From Paralimibaculum aggregatum (GTDB taxonomy: Bacteria > Pseudomonadota > Alphaproteobacteria > Rhodobacterales > Rhodobacteraceae), in NCBI RefSeq assembly GCF_030270585.1, contig NZ_BSYI01000052.1, forward strand, positions 1-37,098: a stretch of 37,098 nt of DNA, in the 5' to 3' direction. Each line of letters starts with the position of its first letter. The first letter of the stretch is position 1. This document shows, in pieces, positions 1 through 7,934 of this stretch. The position numbers were made by a program, and so were the translations under genes. Below the pieces are notes generated by a model that saw only the letters and a list, made by a program, of their open reading frames with translations, did no database searches and was not told the origin of the DNA.

Positions 1-2
1 TA

Positions 3-77
3 TCCGGAACCGGCATCGACAAGCCAGACATCCGCATCCTCCCCGTCCGCTGCTGCCCGCTGAAGGCCGGAGCATAG
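3..77 (+). CDS. possible C-terminal fragment of an unidentified gene
   Basis: Frame 3 is open from the left edge to a TAG at 75-77 and gives about 24 residues ending in PLKAGA. Most of its codons end in G or C, as in the real genes of this window, whereas the other two forward frames do not, so this is probably the 3' end of a plus-strand gene. The stretch is too short to name a family. A minus-strand reading was considered but gives a low-quality peptide. Confidence 0.3.
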   Translation, partial: SGTGIDKPDIRILPVRCCPLKAGA

Positions 78-91
78 GGCGCCGCCCGGCC

Positions 92-202
92 TTGTGCAAT
101 TTTTCTGAAAAAATTTATCATTTTCCCGGGGAAATTCGAAAATCTGCGAAAAAACAGTGAGATACGGTTTCCCGAATTTCGCGCCTAGAGGGTTCTGGGA
201 AA
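92..202 (+). promoter_or_regulatory. promoter and operator-like leader of the IclR gene
   Basis: An AT-rich stretch stands out from the surrounding GC-rich DNA. TTGTGC (92-97) and TATCAT (116-121), 18 bases apart, could be -35 and -10 elements; the -10 is good and the -35 weak. Directly downstream is the near-palindrome TTTCCCGGGGAAA (122-134). TTTCCC recurs at 168-173 and faces GGGAAA at 197-202. Repeated TTTCCC/GGGAAA half-sites just past a -10 element suit an autoregulating IclR-family repressor. Binding is inferred only. Confidence 0.35.
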
Positions 203-264
203 TCCGGGTGTCGATTATCCTGCCGCCCGGCGCCCGCAGGGGGGCGGTGCATCAGGAGGCCCGG

Positions 265-1095
265 ATGGAGCAGCAGAGCCCGAAACGCCCGCGCGGCCGG
301 CCGCGCGGGCCCGGTGCGGAAGCCGGGCGCGGCACCGTGCAGGCGCTCGACCGCGGGCTGCGGCTGCTGCAGCTGCTGGCGCGCGAGCAGCGCATCGCCC
401 TCTCCGACATCGCGCTGCAGGCGGGGATGCCGACCGCCACCGCGCACCGGCTGCTGATGACCCTGGCGGCGCGCGGCTTCGCCGCCTTCGACGAGACCAG
501 CCAGGACTGGATGATCGGCATCGAGGCGTTCCGCGCCGGCGCGGGCTTCCTGCACCGGGTCAGCCTGGTGGAGGCGAGCCGCGGGATCCTGCACGGGCTG
601 GTCGGCGAGACCGGCGAGACCGCCAATCTGGCGATCGTCGACGGCGACGAGGTGGTCTTCGTCAACCAGGTCGAGACGCAGCACCCGATCCGCGCCTTCT
701 TCCGCCCCGGCTCGCGCAGCCGCATGCATGCCTCCGGCGCCGGCAAGGCGCTGCTGGCGGAGTTTTCGCGGGGGCGGCTCGAGCGGCTGCTGCGCCAGAA
801 GGGGCTGGAGCGGTTCACGCCGCGCACCCTGACACGGCCGGAGCGGCTCCATGCCGATCTCGCGGCGATCCGCGCCCGCGGCTGGGCGCTCGACGACGAG
901 GAGCATGTCGAGGGCATGCGCTGCATCGCCGCGGCGGTGTTCAACCTGCATGGCGAGGCGGTGGCGGCGCTCTCGGTCTCCGGCCCGGCGAGCCGCTTTC
1001 CCGAGCCGCGGATCGCCGAGACCGGCGCGGCGGTGCGCCGGGCGGCGCGGGCGCTCACCGAGGCCACCGGCGGGCATTGCCCGGAGGCGGGCTGA
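265..1095 (+). CDS. IclR-family transcriptional regulator (BhcR-like)
   Basis: This 276-residue regulator has a basic N-terminus (RPRGRPRG), a winged helix-turn-helix over roughly residues 20-85 and an IclR effector domain over roughly 100-270. The ATG at 265 is chosen because AGGAGG at 254-259 precedes it; the frame is open back to 157 but without comparable ribosome-binding support. Motifs such as GETANLAI, HPIRAFFRPG, MHASG and GMRCIAAA recall BhcR, the glyoxylate-responsive regulator of the beta-hydroxyaspartate cycle. No bhcABCD genes are visible here, and the fragment to its left appears to run in the same direction, so the specific role is unproven. IclR membership is near certain. Confidence 0.92.
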   Translation: MEQQSPKRPRGRPRGPGAEAGRGTVQALDRGLRLLQLLAREQRIALSDIALQAGMPTATAHRLLMTLAARGFAAFDETSQDWMIGIEAFRAGAGFLHRVSLVEASRGILHGLVGETGETANLAIVDGDEVVFVNQVETQHPIRAFFRPGSRSRMHASGAGKALLAEFSRGRLERLLRQKGLERFTPRTLTRPERLHADLAAIRARGWALDDEEHVEGMRCIAAAVFNLHGEAVAALSVSGPASRFPEPRIAETGAAVRRAARALTEATGGHCPEAG

Positions 1096-1271
1096 GGGCG
1101 GGCTGAGGGCGGGGCGGGGCGCCGCGCCGCGTCTTTCCCCGGCGTCATCTCTCGGCTAGGCTGGGGGCGCGCAGGCCAGCGCGCTTAGACTCCTGCGGGC
1201 CGCCGCCCGGCTGGCGGCGCCCGAGCGTTCCCGCGACCGCGCGCCCTCGCGCCAGCCCGGAGCCCGAGCCC

Positions 1272-3962
1272 ATGGGAGATCCCGAGAACCTCGCCCCCGT
1301 CGACCCGGTGGTGCCGGCCCCGGCTCCCGATCTGGCCGAGGCGCAGCGGCGCTGGACCGCGGCGGTGATGGCGCTTCTCGGCCTCGCCGCCCGCAAGACC
1401 GCCGCGATGGACGACCTCGCCACCTATCGCATGCGGAACAGGAAGCTGCTGGCCGCGGTGCGCACGGCGCTGGCAGACACGCCGGATGCGGTGGTGCGCG
1501 GCACCAGGGAACTGACAGCGCTCTCCGCCGGGCAGATCGCCGCGCTGCGCGAGGCGGACGAGGTTCTCGCGCAGCGCGTCGCGGACCTCTGCGCCCTGCA
1601 CGACGCGGCGATGGCGGAGCTCGGCCGCTTCGGCAGCTATGTGCTGGACAATCCGGGCCTCGCCGATCCCAACCTGCTCAACCGCCTGAGCCGCGAGGAG
1701 GTGGCGCATCACAGGGCGGCGGTGCTCGACGCGCTGCCGCCGGAGATGCGCGGGCGCTTCGAGGCCTGCGAGTTCGATCTCGTCGAGCGCCCGGTGCCGC
1801 TGCTGCCGCGGCCGGCGGAGGGCATGTCGGTGACCGACTATGTCGATATCCTGGAGGCCAGCATCCGGCTCTGCGAGGTCGACGAGGCGACCCTGGCCGG
1901 GCTCGGCCGGCTGCGCGCGATCCTGGCGGACCCGCCCCCCGGCGCGCTGGCCGAGGCGGCGGCGGAGGGCTTCGGCAAGGGCGCGACGCTGGACGAATTC
2001 GTCGCCCTCCTGCACCAGTACGAGAAGCTGCCCGGCGAGAAGCACCATGCGCAGAACCTGCGCTGGCTGCTCGGCAACCTGACCACCGAGCCCGGCACCG
2101 GCTCGACCAGCATCAAGATCGGCGAGGACGGGCTGCTGGTTGGCCGCTTCAACGGTTTCGCCGAGGAGACCAAGGCGCTGCTGCTGGCGGAGTTCCGCCG
2201 CGAGCGCGGCATCGCCGCCGCCCCGGCCGCGATGGCCGAGCGCCATGTCGTGCCGGCGCACATGATGACCGAGGCGTTCAACCGGCTGGCCGGGCTCTAC
2301 CGCCTGCCGGAGGACCCGGACGGCGCCGCCGGCATCGCCCGCGCCTCGGCGGCGCTCGGCGAGATGCTCGACCGGGTGCTGGCGCGCTGCGCCGGGGCGG
2401 ACCCGGAGGACGAACGCGCGGCGATGTTTATCCAAGTCTACAACGCCGCCAAGCAGAAGATCGACGCCAGGACCATCGGCCATACCGGCTCCGGCGAGAC
2501 CGGCGAGGACGGCAGCCAGAAGCACCGGGCCAAGCGGCCGAAGGCGAAGCAGATCTACACGCCCGCGCAGGCGAAGATGGTGCTGGCGATGTACATGATG
2601 AACAGCAACCCGGAGAACCTCTGGCACGGCAATGCCGCGACCAATTCCTCGATCCCGGGCAACTACGCCTCGCTGAGCGAGATGCTGGCCGAGAGCCGGG
2701 CCAACCGGCTGGCGCTGGAGGAGATCGAGGCGCCGGAGGCGCTGGCCGCGGCGGTCGGCGGCGCCTTCGACGCGATGCAGGCCCGGCTGATGGCGCAGGC
2801 CGAGGGAAAGAACCCGGTGGTGACGGCGCATCTCGCCGGGTTGGCGGCGACGGATGCCGAGCCGCCCTCGGTGCTCTCGGCGGTGCGGGCGGAGATGGAA
2901 CGCGCGCTTGCCGGCGGCGCGCTCGCGGCGCGGCTGGCCGAGGCCGGCGAGGACGGGCTCGATCTCACCGAGGCGGAAGCCGCGCTGCTGGAGAACTTCC
3001 GGCGCCACCATGCCGGGTTCGACACGCCGCAGGCGCTGGCCGGGCATTTCCTGCAGCAGCTCGACGATCTGGTGAAGGACGCGATCAGCGTCATGGAGAT
3101 CGACGTCATCCCCGATGCCGGGCGCCCGCACGAGGCCGGGCTGGCGCATCCGCGGGTCGGCAAGCAGTCGGTGGTGCTGGCGCAGCGCTTCGCCGAGCGC
3201 AAGGCCGAGGGGGCGGAGCCGGCGGATGCCGGGGCGGCCGCGGCCGAGCGCGCCGAGGTGCTGAAGATGATGCAGTCGCTGCTGCTCTATGACGAGCTCG
3301 ACTCGCGCTACGCCCCGGAGCAGGCGGCCTACAACGCGCTGGTCGAGGAACTGGCGGAGCTCGACCGCACCCGCTTCCCCTGGGCCGAGCTGCGGCTGCA
3401 CGCCACCGGGCCGAACGCCTATCTCGCCGATGCGATCCGCGGCGCCCCGCCGCCGCCGCCCGAGACCGGCCCAGAGACCGGACCCGAAACCGGCCCCGAG
3501 ATCGACCCGGAACTCACCCAGCCGCTCGGGATGGACGAGGACGAGGACCAAGACCTGGGCCAGACCGCGGGCGAGCCGATGGATGCGGATGTCCTGATGC
3601 CGGCGCATCAGGACAAGCTCGACAAGCTGCCGGGCAAGGTCGACCGCGCGCGGCAGGCAAGGAAGGCCGGCGAGTTCACGGTCTATGACGCGCTCTGCAT
3701 GGAGATCGCGGCGGATCTCGCGGTGCTCGGCCCGGCGCTGCAGGCGCTGCGCCCGCCGCCCGCGCAGCCGGCCTTCGGCGATGGCGATTTTGCCGACCTG
3801 GCAGGCCGGCTCGAGCTGCCGGAGGAGGCGGCGGCGATCCCGGAGCCGATCGCGGTCGATCCCCCCGTCGACCCCCCTGTCGATCCCCCCGTCGATGCCC
3901 CGGTCGATCCGCCCTACGAGCCCGGCGAGGACAACCCGCTCAAGCGCAAGCAGCCCGACTGA
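1272..3962 (+). CDS. large orphan protein of unknown function
   Basis: I do not recognise this 896-residue protein. It starts at ATG 1272 with a weak GGAG upstream and has no signal peptide or membrane segment, so it should be cytoplasmic or exported by a specialised route. It is mostly alanine- and leucine-rich helix. A more conserved-looking core spans about residues 250-470 and holds HVVPAHMM (325-332), a basic glycine-rich stretch near 405-425, and NLWHGNAATN ending at N458. HxxP followed about 120 residues later by NLxxGxxxxN recalls predicted HNH-like nuclease toxins, but this is only resemblance. The tail carries PETG repeats and VDPP repeats and ends in a basic KRKQPD. The gene stands alone between two IclR regulators. 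A TAGGCT hexamer at 1157-1162 could be its -10 element. Confidence 0.85.
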   Translation: MGDPENLAPVDPVVPAPAPDLAEAQRRWTAAVMALLGLAARKTAAMDDLATYRMRNRKLLAAVRTALADTPDAVVRGTRELTALSAGQIAALREADEVLAQRVADLCALHDAAMAELGRFGSYVLDNPGLADPNLLNRLSREEVAHHRAAVLDALPPEMRGRFEACEFDLVERPVPLLPRPAEGMSVTDYVDILEASIRLCEVDEATLAGLGRLRAILADPPPGALAEAAAEGFGKGATLDEFVALLHQYEKLPGEKHHAQNLRWLLGNLTTEPGTGSTSIKIGEDGLLVGRFNGFAEETKALLLAEFRRERGIAAAPAAMAERHVVPAHMMTEAFNRLAGLYRLPEDPDGAAGIARASAALGEMLDRVLARCAGADPEDERAAMFIQVYNAAKQKIDARTIGHTGSGETGEDGSQKHRAKRPKAKQIYTPAQAKMVLAMYMMNSNPENLWHGNAATNSSIPGNYASLSEMLAESRANRLALEEIEAPEALAAAVGGAFDAMQARLMAQAEGKNPVVTAHLAGLAATDAEPPSVLSAVRAEMERALAGGALAARLAEAGEDGLDLTEAEAALLENFRRHHAGFDTPQALAGHFLQQLDDLVKDAISVMEIDVIPDAGRPHEAGLAHPRVGKQSVVLAQRFAERKAEGAEPADAGAAAAERAEVLKMMQSLLLYDELDSRYAPEQAAYNALVEELAELDRTRFPWAELRLHATGPNAYLADAIRGAPPPPPETGPETGPETGPEIDPELTQPLGMDEDEDQDLGQTAGEPMDADVLMPAHQDKLDKLPGKVDRARQARKAGEFTVYDALCMEIAADLAVLGPALQALRPPPAQPAFGDGDFADLAGRLELPEEAAAIPEPIAVDPPVDPPVDPPVDAPVDPPYEPGEDNPLKRKQPD
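3459..3506 (+). repeat. 12-base in-frame repeat encoding PETG units
   Basis: Four consecutive 12-base units at 3459, 3471, 3483 and 3495 encode PETG, PETG, PETG and PEID inside the 896-residue orphan protein, followed by an acidic linker. Synonymous differences between units (GAG/GAA, GGC/GGA) suggest this is not a very recent expansion. It probably forms a flexible linker between the helical body and the C-terminal region. Confidence 0.8.
3855..3914 (+). repeat. 12-base in-frame repeat encoding VDPP units
   Basis: Five 12-base units at 3855, 3867, 3879, 3891 and 3903 encode VDPP, VDPP, VDPP, VDAP and VDPP near the C-terminus of the orphan protein, just before its basic KRKQPD end. The sequence is close to identical between units, which favours slippage, so the copy number may vary between strains. 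It should form an extended proline-rich stalk. Confidence 0.85.
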
Positions 3963-3987
3963 GCCGCCGCGGCGGCGCCGGCCGGCC

Positions 3988-4779
3988 CTAGCGCTGCGCC
4001 CCGAGCGCGCGGGAGATCGCGGTGGCGGTCTCGACCAGCACCGGGGTGCAGTGCTTCAGCGCGTCCTCCAGCGTCCAGCGCAGCATGTTGAGCGAGATGT
4101 TGACCGAGGCCGCCGGCCGGCCGCTGCGGTCGAAGATCGGCGCCGCCAGCGACAGGTCGCCGACATAGCATTCCTGGTAGTTGACGGCATAGCCGGTCTC
4201 GCGGATGCGCGGGAACAGCGCGCGGATCGCGTCGAGATCGGTGATCGTGTGCGGGGTGAGCGGGAGCCGGTCCGAGGCCTCGAGGATCGCGGTCGCCTGC
4301 GCCTCCGGCAGATGCGCCAGGATCGCCCGGCCCGAGCCGCTGCAATAGGCCGGCAGGCGCGAGCCGCAGGCCATCTCGGTGGCGATCGCCTTCCGGCTCG
4401 GGATGCGCGCGACATAGATGATGTCGAGCCCCTCGAGCTCGACGAGGTTGATCGATTCGTCGGTCTGCCGGTGCGCCTCGCGCAGATAGGGTGAGGCGCA
4501 GTCGATCAGCGCGCTGTTGCTCAGATAGGCGTAGGAGAGATCGAGCACCCGCACCGTGGGGCTGTAGCGCTTGGTCGCCGGGTCCTGCCGGAGATAGTCG
4601 AGCGCGCGCAGCGTGTAGACGAAGCGCTGGGTCGCGCTGATGTCGAGCCCGGAGAGCCGGGCGATCTCCTTGAGCCCGAGCGGGGTCGATGATCGCCGGA
4701 AGGCGGCGAGCACCGTGAGGCATTTCTCCGCGCTGGTCACGAAGAGCCGTTTGTCGATGGGCGGACGCTCCGAGGTCAC
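3988..4779 (-). CDS. IclR-family transcriptional regulator (PcaR/PobR type)
   Basis: This 263-residue protein has an N-terminal winged helix-turn-helix over about residues 12-75 (SATQRFVYTLRAL is the recognition region) and a C-terminal IclR ligand domain with GSGRAILAHLPE and SVNISLNM. The start is GTG at 4779, preceded on the minus strand by a GGAAGGAAG ribosome-binding site. It diverges from the acyl-CoA synthetase operon across a palindrome-rich region, so it is the likely local regulator of that operon. PcaR/PobR relatives sense aromatic or other organic acids; the ligand here is unknown. It converges with the orphan gene across 25 bases that include the palindrome GCCGCCGCGGCGGC. Confidence 0.93.
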   Translation of the reverse strand: MTSERPPIDKRLFVTSAEKCLTVLAAFRRSSTPLGLKEIARLSGLDISATQRFVYTLRALDYLRQDPATKRYSPTVRVLDLSYAYLSNSALIDCASPYLREAHRQTDESINLVELEGLDIIYVARIPSRKAIATEMACGSRLPAYCSGSGRAILAHLPEAQATAILEASDRLPLTPHTITDLDAIRALFPRIRETGYAVNYQECYVGDLSLAAPIFDRSGRPAASVNISLNMLRWTLEDALKHCTPVLVETATAISRALGAQR

Positions 4780-4836
4780 CTGTCTTCCTTCCTGGCTGGG
4801 GCTGCCGCGGATCGTATGCGGCTGCCAAGATCATAG

Positions 4837-4898
4837 TTGACAGTCAAAATGAGATGTATAGCGTATATCATGCAATGTTAGATATTGCAATACAATAT
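4837..4898. promoter_or_regulatory. divergent promoter region with IclR-type palindromes
   Basis: This AT-rich island separates the IclR gene from the CoA-synthetase operon. It contains the inverted repeat TTGAC-A-GTCAA (4837-4847), TGCAAT/ATTGCA arms (4871-4889) and a perfect 17-base palindrome ATATTG-CAATA-CAATAT (4882-4898). IclR proteins commonly bind palindromes of about this size between their own gene and the target operon. TTGACA at 4837-4842 could also serve as a -35 element, although no well-spaced consensus -10 follows. Confidence 0.55.
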
Positions 4899-4951
4899 TC
4901 TATCCAAGGCGGCCGCTGCGGCGGCGCCGGTCGGGCGAGGGGAGTGCGGCA

Positions 4952-7072
4952 ATGGGCCTTGAGGCAGCGAGGAGCGACACGGCGCCAGCGGGGCGGGGAC
5001 AGGACCGGGTGGCGCAGCTCCTGCGGCCACGGAGCGTCGCGGTGGTCGGCGCCTCGGCGCGGGAGGGGGCCTTCGGCCAGCGGCTGCTGCGCGCGATCCG
5101 GGCCAACGGTTATGCCGGGCGGGTGATGCCGGTGAACCCGGGCCATCGCGAGATCGAGGGGCTGGCCTGCCATCCGTCGCTCGCCGAGCTGCCGGAGCTC
5201 CCGGATCTCGTCGCCTTCGCCATCTCCGATGCCCGGATCGAGGCGGCGCTGGCCGAGGCGGCGGCGCTCGGCGTGCCGGCGGCGGCGATCTTCGGGCGCG
5301 GCCACGAGCCGGAGGCGGCGGCGGCGGGCCCGGACCTGCCGGCGCGGCTCGGCGCCATCGCGCGCGGCGCGGGGATGGCGGTCTGCGGCGGCAACTGCAT
5401 GGGCTTTCTCAACATGGTGGACCGGCTCGCGGTCTCGGCCGGCCCGCCGCCCATGGCCGCGGGGCCGGGCACGGTGGGGCTGGTCTCGCACAGCGGCTCG
5501 ACCTGGTCGGGGCTGCTCGGCAACCAGCGCGGCATCCGCTACAGCCACGCCGTCTCGGCCGGGCAGGAGATCGCCACCACGGTGGCCGACTATGTCCGCT
5601 TCCTCGCCGCCCAGCCCGAGACCCGGGTGATCGGCTGCGTGCTGGAGACGCTGCGCGATCCGGAGGGCTTTCTCGGCGCCGCGGCCGCGGCCGCGGCGCG
5701 GGGCATTCCGGTGGCGGTGCTGAAGATCGGGCGCTCCGAGCTCGGCCGCCAGTTCACGCTGGCCCATAGCGGGGCGCTGAGCGGGGCGCAGGAGGTCTTC
5801 GCCGCGGCGATGGAGCGGGCCGGGGTGATCTCCACCGACAGCATCGCCGAGCTCGAGGACGTGCTGGCGCTGTTCTCCGGCCCGCGGCGGGCCGCGGCGG
5901 GGGGTGTCGGCATCGTCACCGATTCCGGCGGCGAGCGGCAGCTCATCGTCGACACCGCCGAGGCGGTCGGCATGGAGCTGCCGCGCTTCGGCGCGGCGAC
6001 GCGGGCGCGGCTCGAGGCGGTGCTCGATCCCGGCATGACCCCGGACAACCCGGTGGATTCCTATGGCGACGGGCAGGTTCTGCTCGAGGACAGCCTGGCG
6101 CTGGTGGCCGCGGACGAGGCCGTCGGCGCGGCGGTGCTGGCGACCAATCTCGTGGCCGGGCGCCCCTATGCCGATCTCTGCACCGAGATCCTCGGGCGGG
6201 TGCAGGCGGGCACGGGCAAGCCGGTGGCGCTGCTCTCCAATGTCGCGAGCGCGGCGAGCCTGCCCCATGCGGTGCGGCTGCAGGAGAGCGGCGTGCCGGT
6301 GCTGCTGGGCACCGAGAGCGGGCTGCGCGCGCTCGGCCATTTCTGCCGCTGGCGCCCGGCGGAGGCGCCGCCCGCGCCGCCCGCGCTGCCGGGGATCGCG
6401 GATCTGCTCGCGGCGCGGGGCGCCGGCCCGGCCCTGCCGGTGGCGGCGGCGTCCCGTCTGATGGACCGCTTCGGCCTGCCCCATGCCCGCCGGCGCTTCG
6501 TCGGCAGTGCCGAGGCGGCGGCGGCGGCGGCGGCGGAGATCGGCTTTCCGGTGGTGATGAAGACCGCCAATCCGGCGATCCTGCACAAGACCGAACATGG
6601 CGGCGTGGTGCTCGGCATCGCCGATGCCGCCGCTGCGGCCCGCGCCCATGCGGCGATCGCGGCGCGCTGCGGGCCGGCGGTCGAGGTGGCCGAGCAGGTT
6701 GCGGGCGGGGTCGAGCTGATCCTCGGCATGACCGCGGACCCGGATTTCGGCCCGGCGATCACCCTCGGCCTCGGCGGGGTCTGGACCGAGCTGATGCAGG
6801 ACGCGGTGACGCTGCTGCCGCCGGTGAGCGAGGCCGGGGCGCGGGCGGCGCTGGCGCGGCTCAGGGGCTTCGCGCTGCTCACCGGCTATCGCGGCGCGCC
6901 GGCGGCGGATCTGGCGGCGCTCTGCCGGCTGATCGCGGGCTTTTCCGAGTTCTGCGCCGTGCATGGCCGGGCCTTCGCCGAGATCGACCTCAACCCGGTG
7001 AAGGCCGGGCCCGGGGGCGCCGTCATCGTGGATCAGCTCTTCGTGGTGAAGGGCAGGGGAGAGACCGCATGA
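4952..7072 (+). CDS. ADP-forming acyl-CoA synthetase (CoA ligase family)
   Basis: This 706-residue enzyme should form an acyl-CoA from a free acid and CoA using ATP, releasing ADP and phosphate. An N-terminal CoA-binding Rossmann domain (RSVAVVGAS near residue 30) is followed by succinyl-CoA-ligase-like domains and a C-terminal ATP-grasp domain from about residue 490 (GFPVVMKTANPAILHKTEHG). H272 in LAHSGALSG fits the phosphohistidine of this family, so the enzyme looks intact as a fused alpha-beta form. The start ATG 4952 follows GGGGAG. Its stop overlaps the enoyl-CoA hydratase start by ATGA. FerA of Sphingobium, which activates ferulate, shares this architecture, but the crotonase beside it lacks vanillin-synthase features, so the substrate is left open. 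Confidence 0.92.
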   Translation: MGLEAARSDTAPAGRGQDRVAQLLRPRSVAVVGASAREGAFGQRLLRAIRANGYAGRVMPVNPGHREIEGLACHPSLAELPELPDLVAFAISDARIEAALAEAAALGVPAAAIFGRGHEPEAAAAGPDLPARLGAIARGAGMAVCGGNCMGFLNMVDRLAVSAGPPPMAAGPGTVGLVSHSGSTWSGLLGNQRGIRYSHAVSAGQEIATTVADYVRFLAAQPETRVIGCVLETLRDPEGFLGAAAAAAARGIPVAVLKIGRSELGRQFTLAHSGALSGAQEVFAAAMERAGVISTDSIAELEDVLALFSGPRRAAAGGVGIVTDSGGERQLIVDTAEAVGMELPRFGAATRARLEAVLDPGMTPDNPVDSYGDGQVLLEDSLALVAADEAVGAAVLATNLVAGRPYADLCTEILGRVQAGTGKPVALLSNVASAASLPHAVRLQESGVPVLLGTESGLRALGHFCRWRPAEAPPAPPALPGIADLLAARGAGPALPVAAASRLMDRFGLPHARRRFVGSAEAAAAAAAEIGFPVVMKTANPAILHKTEHGGVVLGIADAAAAARAHAAIAARCGPAVEVAEQVAGGVELILGMTADPDFGPAITLGLGGVWTELMQDAVTLLPPVSEAGARAALARLRGFALLTGYRGAPAADLAALCRLIAGFSEFCAVHGRAFAEIDLNPVKAGPGGAVIVDQLFVVKGRGETA

Positions 7073-7884
7073 GCTTCGAGACCGTCACGCTGCGCAAGGA
7101 GGGGAGGGTCGGCCTGATCGGGCTGAACCGCCCGGAGGTGCTGAACGCGATCAACCCGCAGATGAAGGCCGAGTTCGCCGAGGCGCTGGACCGGCACATG
7201 GCCGACGAGGAGGTGCTGGTCGTCGTGCTGCACGGGTCCGGCCGGGCGTTCTCCGCCGGCTTCGACCTCAAGGCGGGCGAGGGCGCGCCGACCGAGGGCA
7301 ACCTGGCCTGGCGCGCGCGCCTGCGCAGCAGCTTCGACTTCATCATGCAGGTCTGGGATGCGCCGAAACCCTCGGTGGCGGCGGTGCATGGCTACTGCAT
7401 CGCCGGCGCCTTCGAGCTTGCCATGGCCTGCGACATGATCGTGGCGGAGGCGGGCACCCGCTTCGGCGAGCCGGAGGTGCGCTTCGGCTCCGGGCTGGTG
7501 GCGATGCTGCTGCCCTGGATGACCACCCCGAAATTCGCCGCCGAGCTGATGCTGACCGGCGAGGACCGGCTCGATGCCGAGCGCGCCGAGCGCATGGGGC
7601 TGGTCAACCGCGTGGTGCCGCAGGGCGAGGGGCTGGCGGCGGCGCTGGCGCTGGCCGGCCAGATGGTGGCCGCCGACCCGGTGGCGGTGCGCCTGACGCG
7701 CGACGCGATGCATCGCGGCATGGACATCGCCGGCATGCGCCAGGCGCTCGAGGCGGCGCTCGAGACCGATGTGGTGATCGAGGGCGCGGTGGGGCCGCAG
7801 CGCGAGGAGTTCAACCGCATCCGCAAGGCGGAGGGGCTGAAGGCGGCGCTCGCCTGGCGGGATGCCCAGTTCAGGAAACCATGA
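7069..7884 (+). CDS. enoyl-CoA hydratase/isomerase family protein
   Basis: This 271-residue crotonase-fold enzyme probably hydrates a 2-enoyl-CoA made from the product of the preceding CoA synthetase. The first oxyanion region is GRAFSAGFDLK and the second is GYCIAGAFELA, starting at G108. E116 and E136 match, with the same 20-residue spacing, the two catalytic glutamates of classical enoyl-CoA hydratase (E144 and E164 in the rat enzyme), so hydratase chemistry is plausible. The start overlaps the synthetase stop (ATGA), showing translational coupling. The GGGFSPL-like signature remembered for feruloyl-CoA hydratase-lyase is absent. A carnitinyl-CoA or hydroxyacyl-CoA substrate is possible given the cation-type transporter that follows. 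Confidence 0.92.
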   Translation: MSFETVTLRKEGRVGLIGLNRPEVLNAINPQMKAEFAEALDRHMADEEVLVVVLHGSGRAFSAGFDLKAGEGAPTEGNLAWRARLRSSFDFIMQVWDAPKPSVAAVHGYCIAGAFELAMACDMIVAEAGTRFGEPEVRFGSGLVAMLLPWMTTPKFAAELMLTGEDRLDAERAERMGLVNRVVPQGEGLAAALALAGQMVAADPVAVRLTRDAMHRGMDIAGMRQALEAALETDVVIEGAVGPQREEFNRIRKAEGLKAALAWRDAQFRKP

Positions 7885-7934
7885 CGACGGCAACAGGCAA
7901 GACGGGAACTGCAATCCGAAGGAGGACCACGACC

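Noticed and set aside
118-1077. 319-residue minus-strand frame at the left edge
   Set aside because: It overlaps the IclR gene completely and has a shadow-type composition.
1185-3608. 807-residue open frame on the minus strand
   Set aside because: It lies opposite the 896-residue orphan gene, is dominated by Arg, His and Gly, and shows no family motif. Long antisense frames are expected in such GC-rich DNA.
4952-7884. Assignment of the CoA synthetase and hydratase as FerA and FerB (ferulate degradation)
   Set aside because: The architecture of the synthetase fits, but the hydratase keeps two ordinary hydratase glutamates, lacks hydratase-lyase features, and the operon encodes a cation-type importer.
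7881-7934. Upstream start for the PotD-like protein
   Set aside because: It would put a basic, non-hydrophobic extension before the Tat signal; AAGGAGG is placed for ATG 7935.
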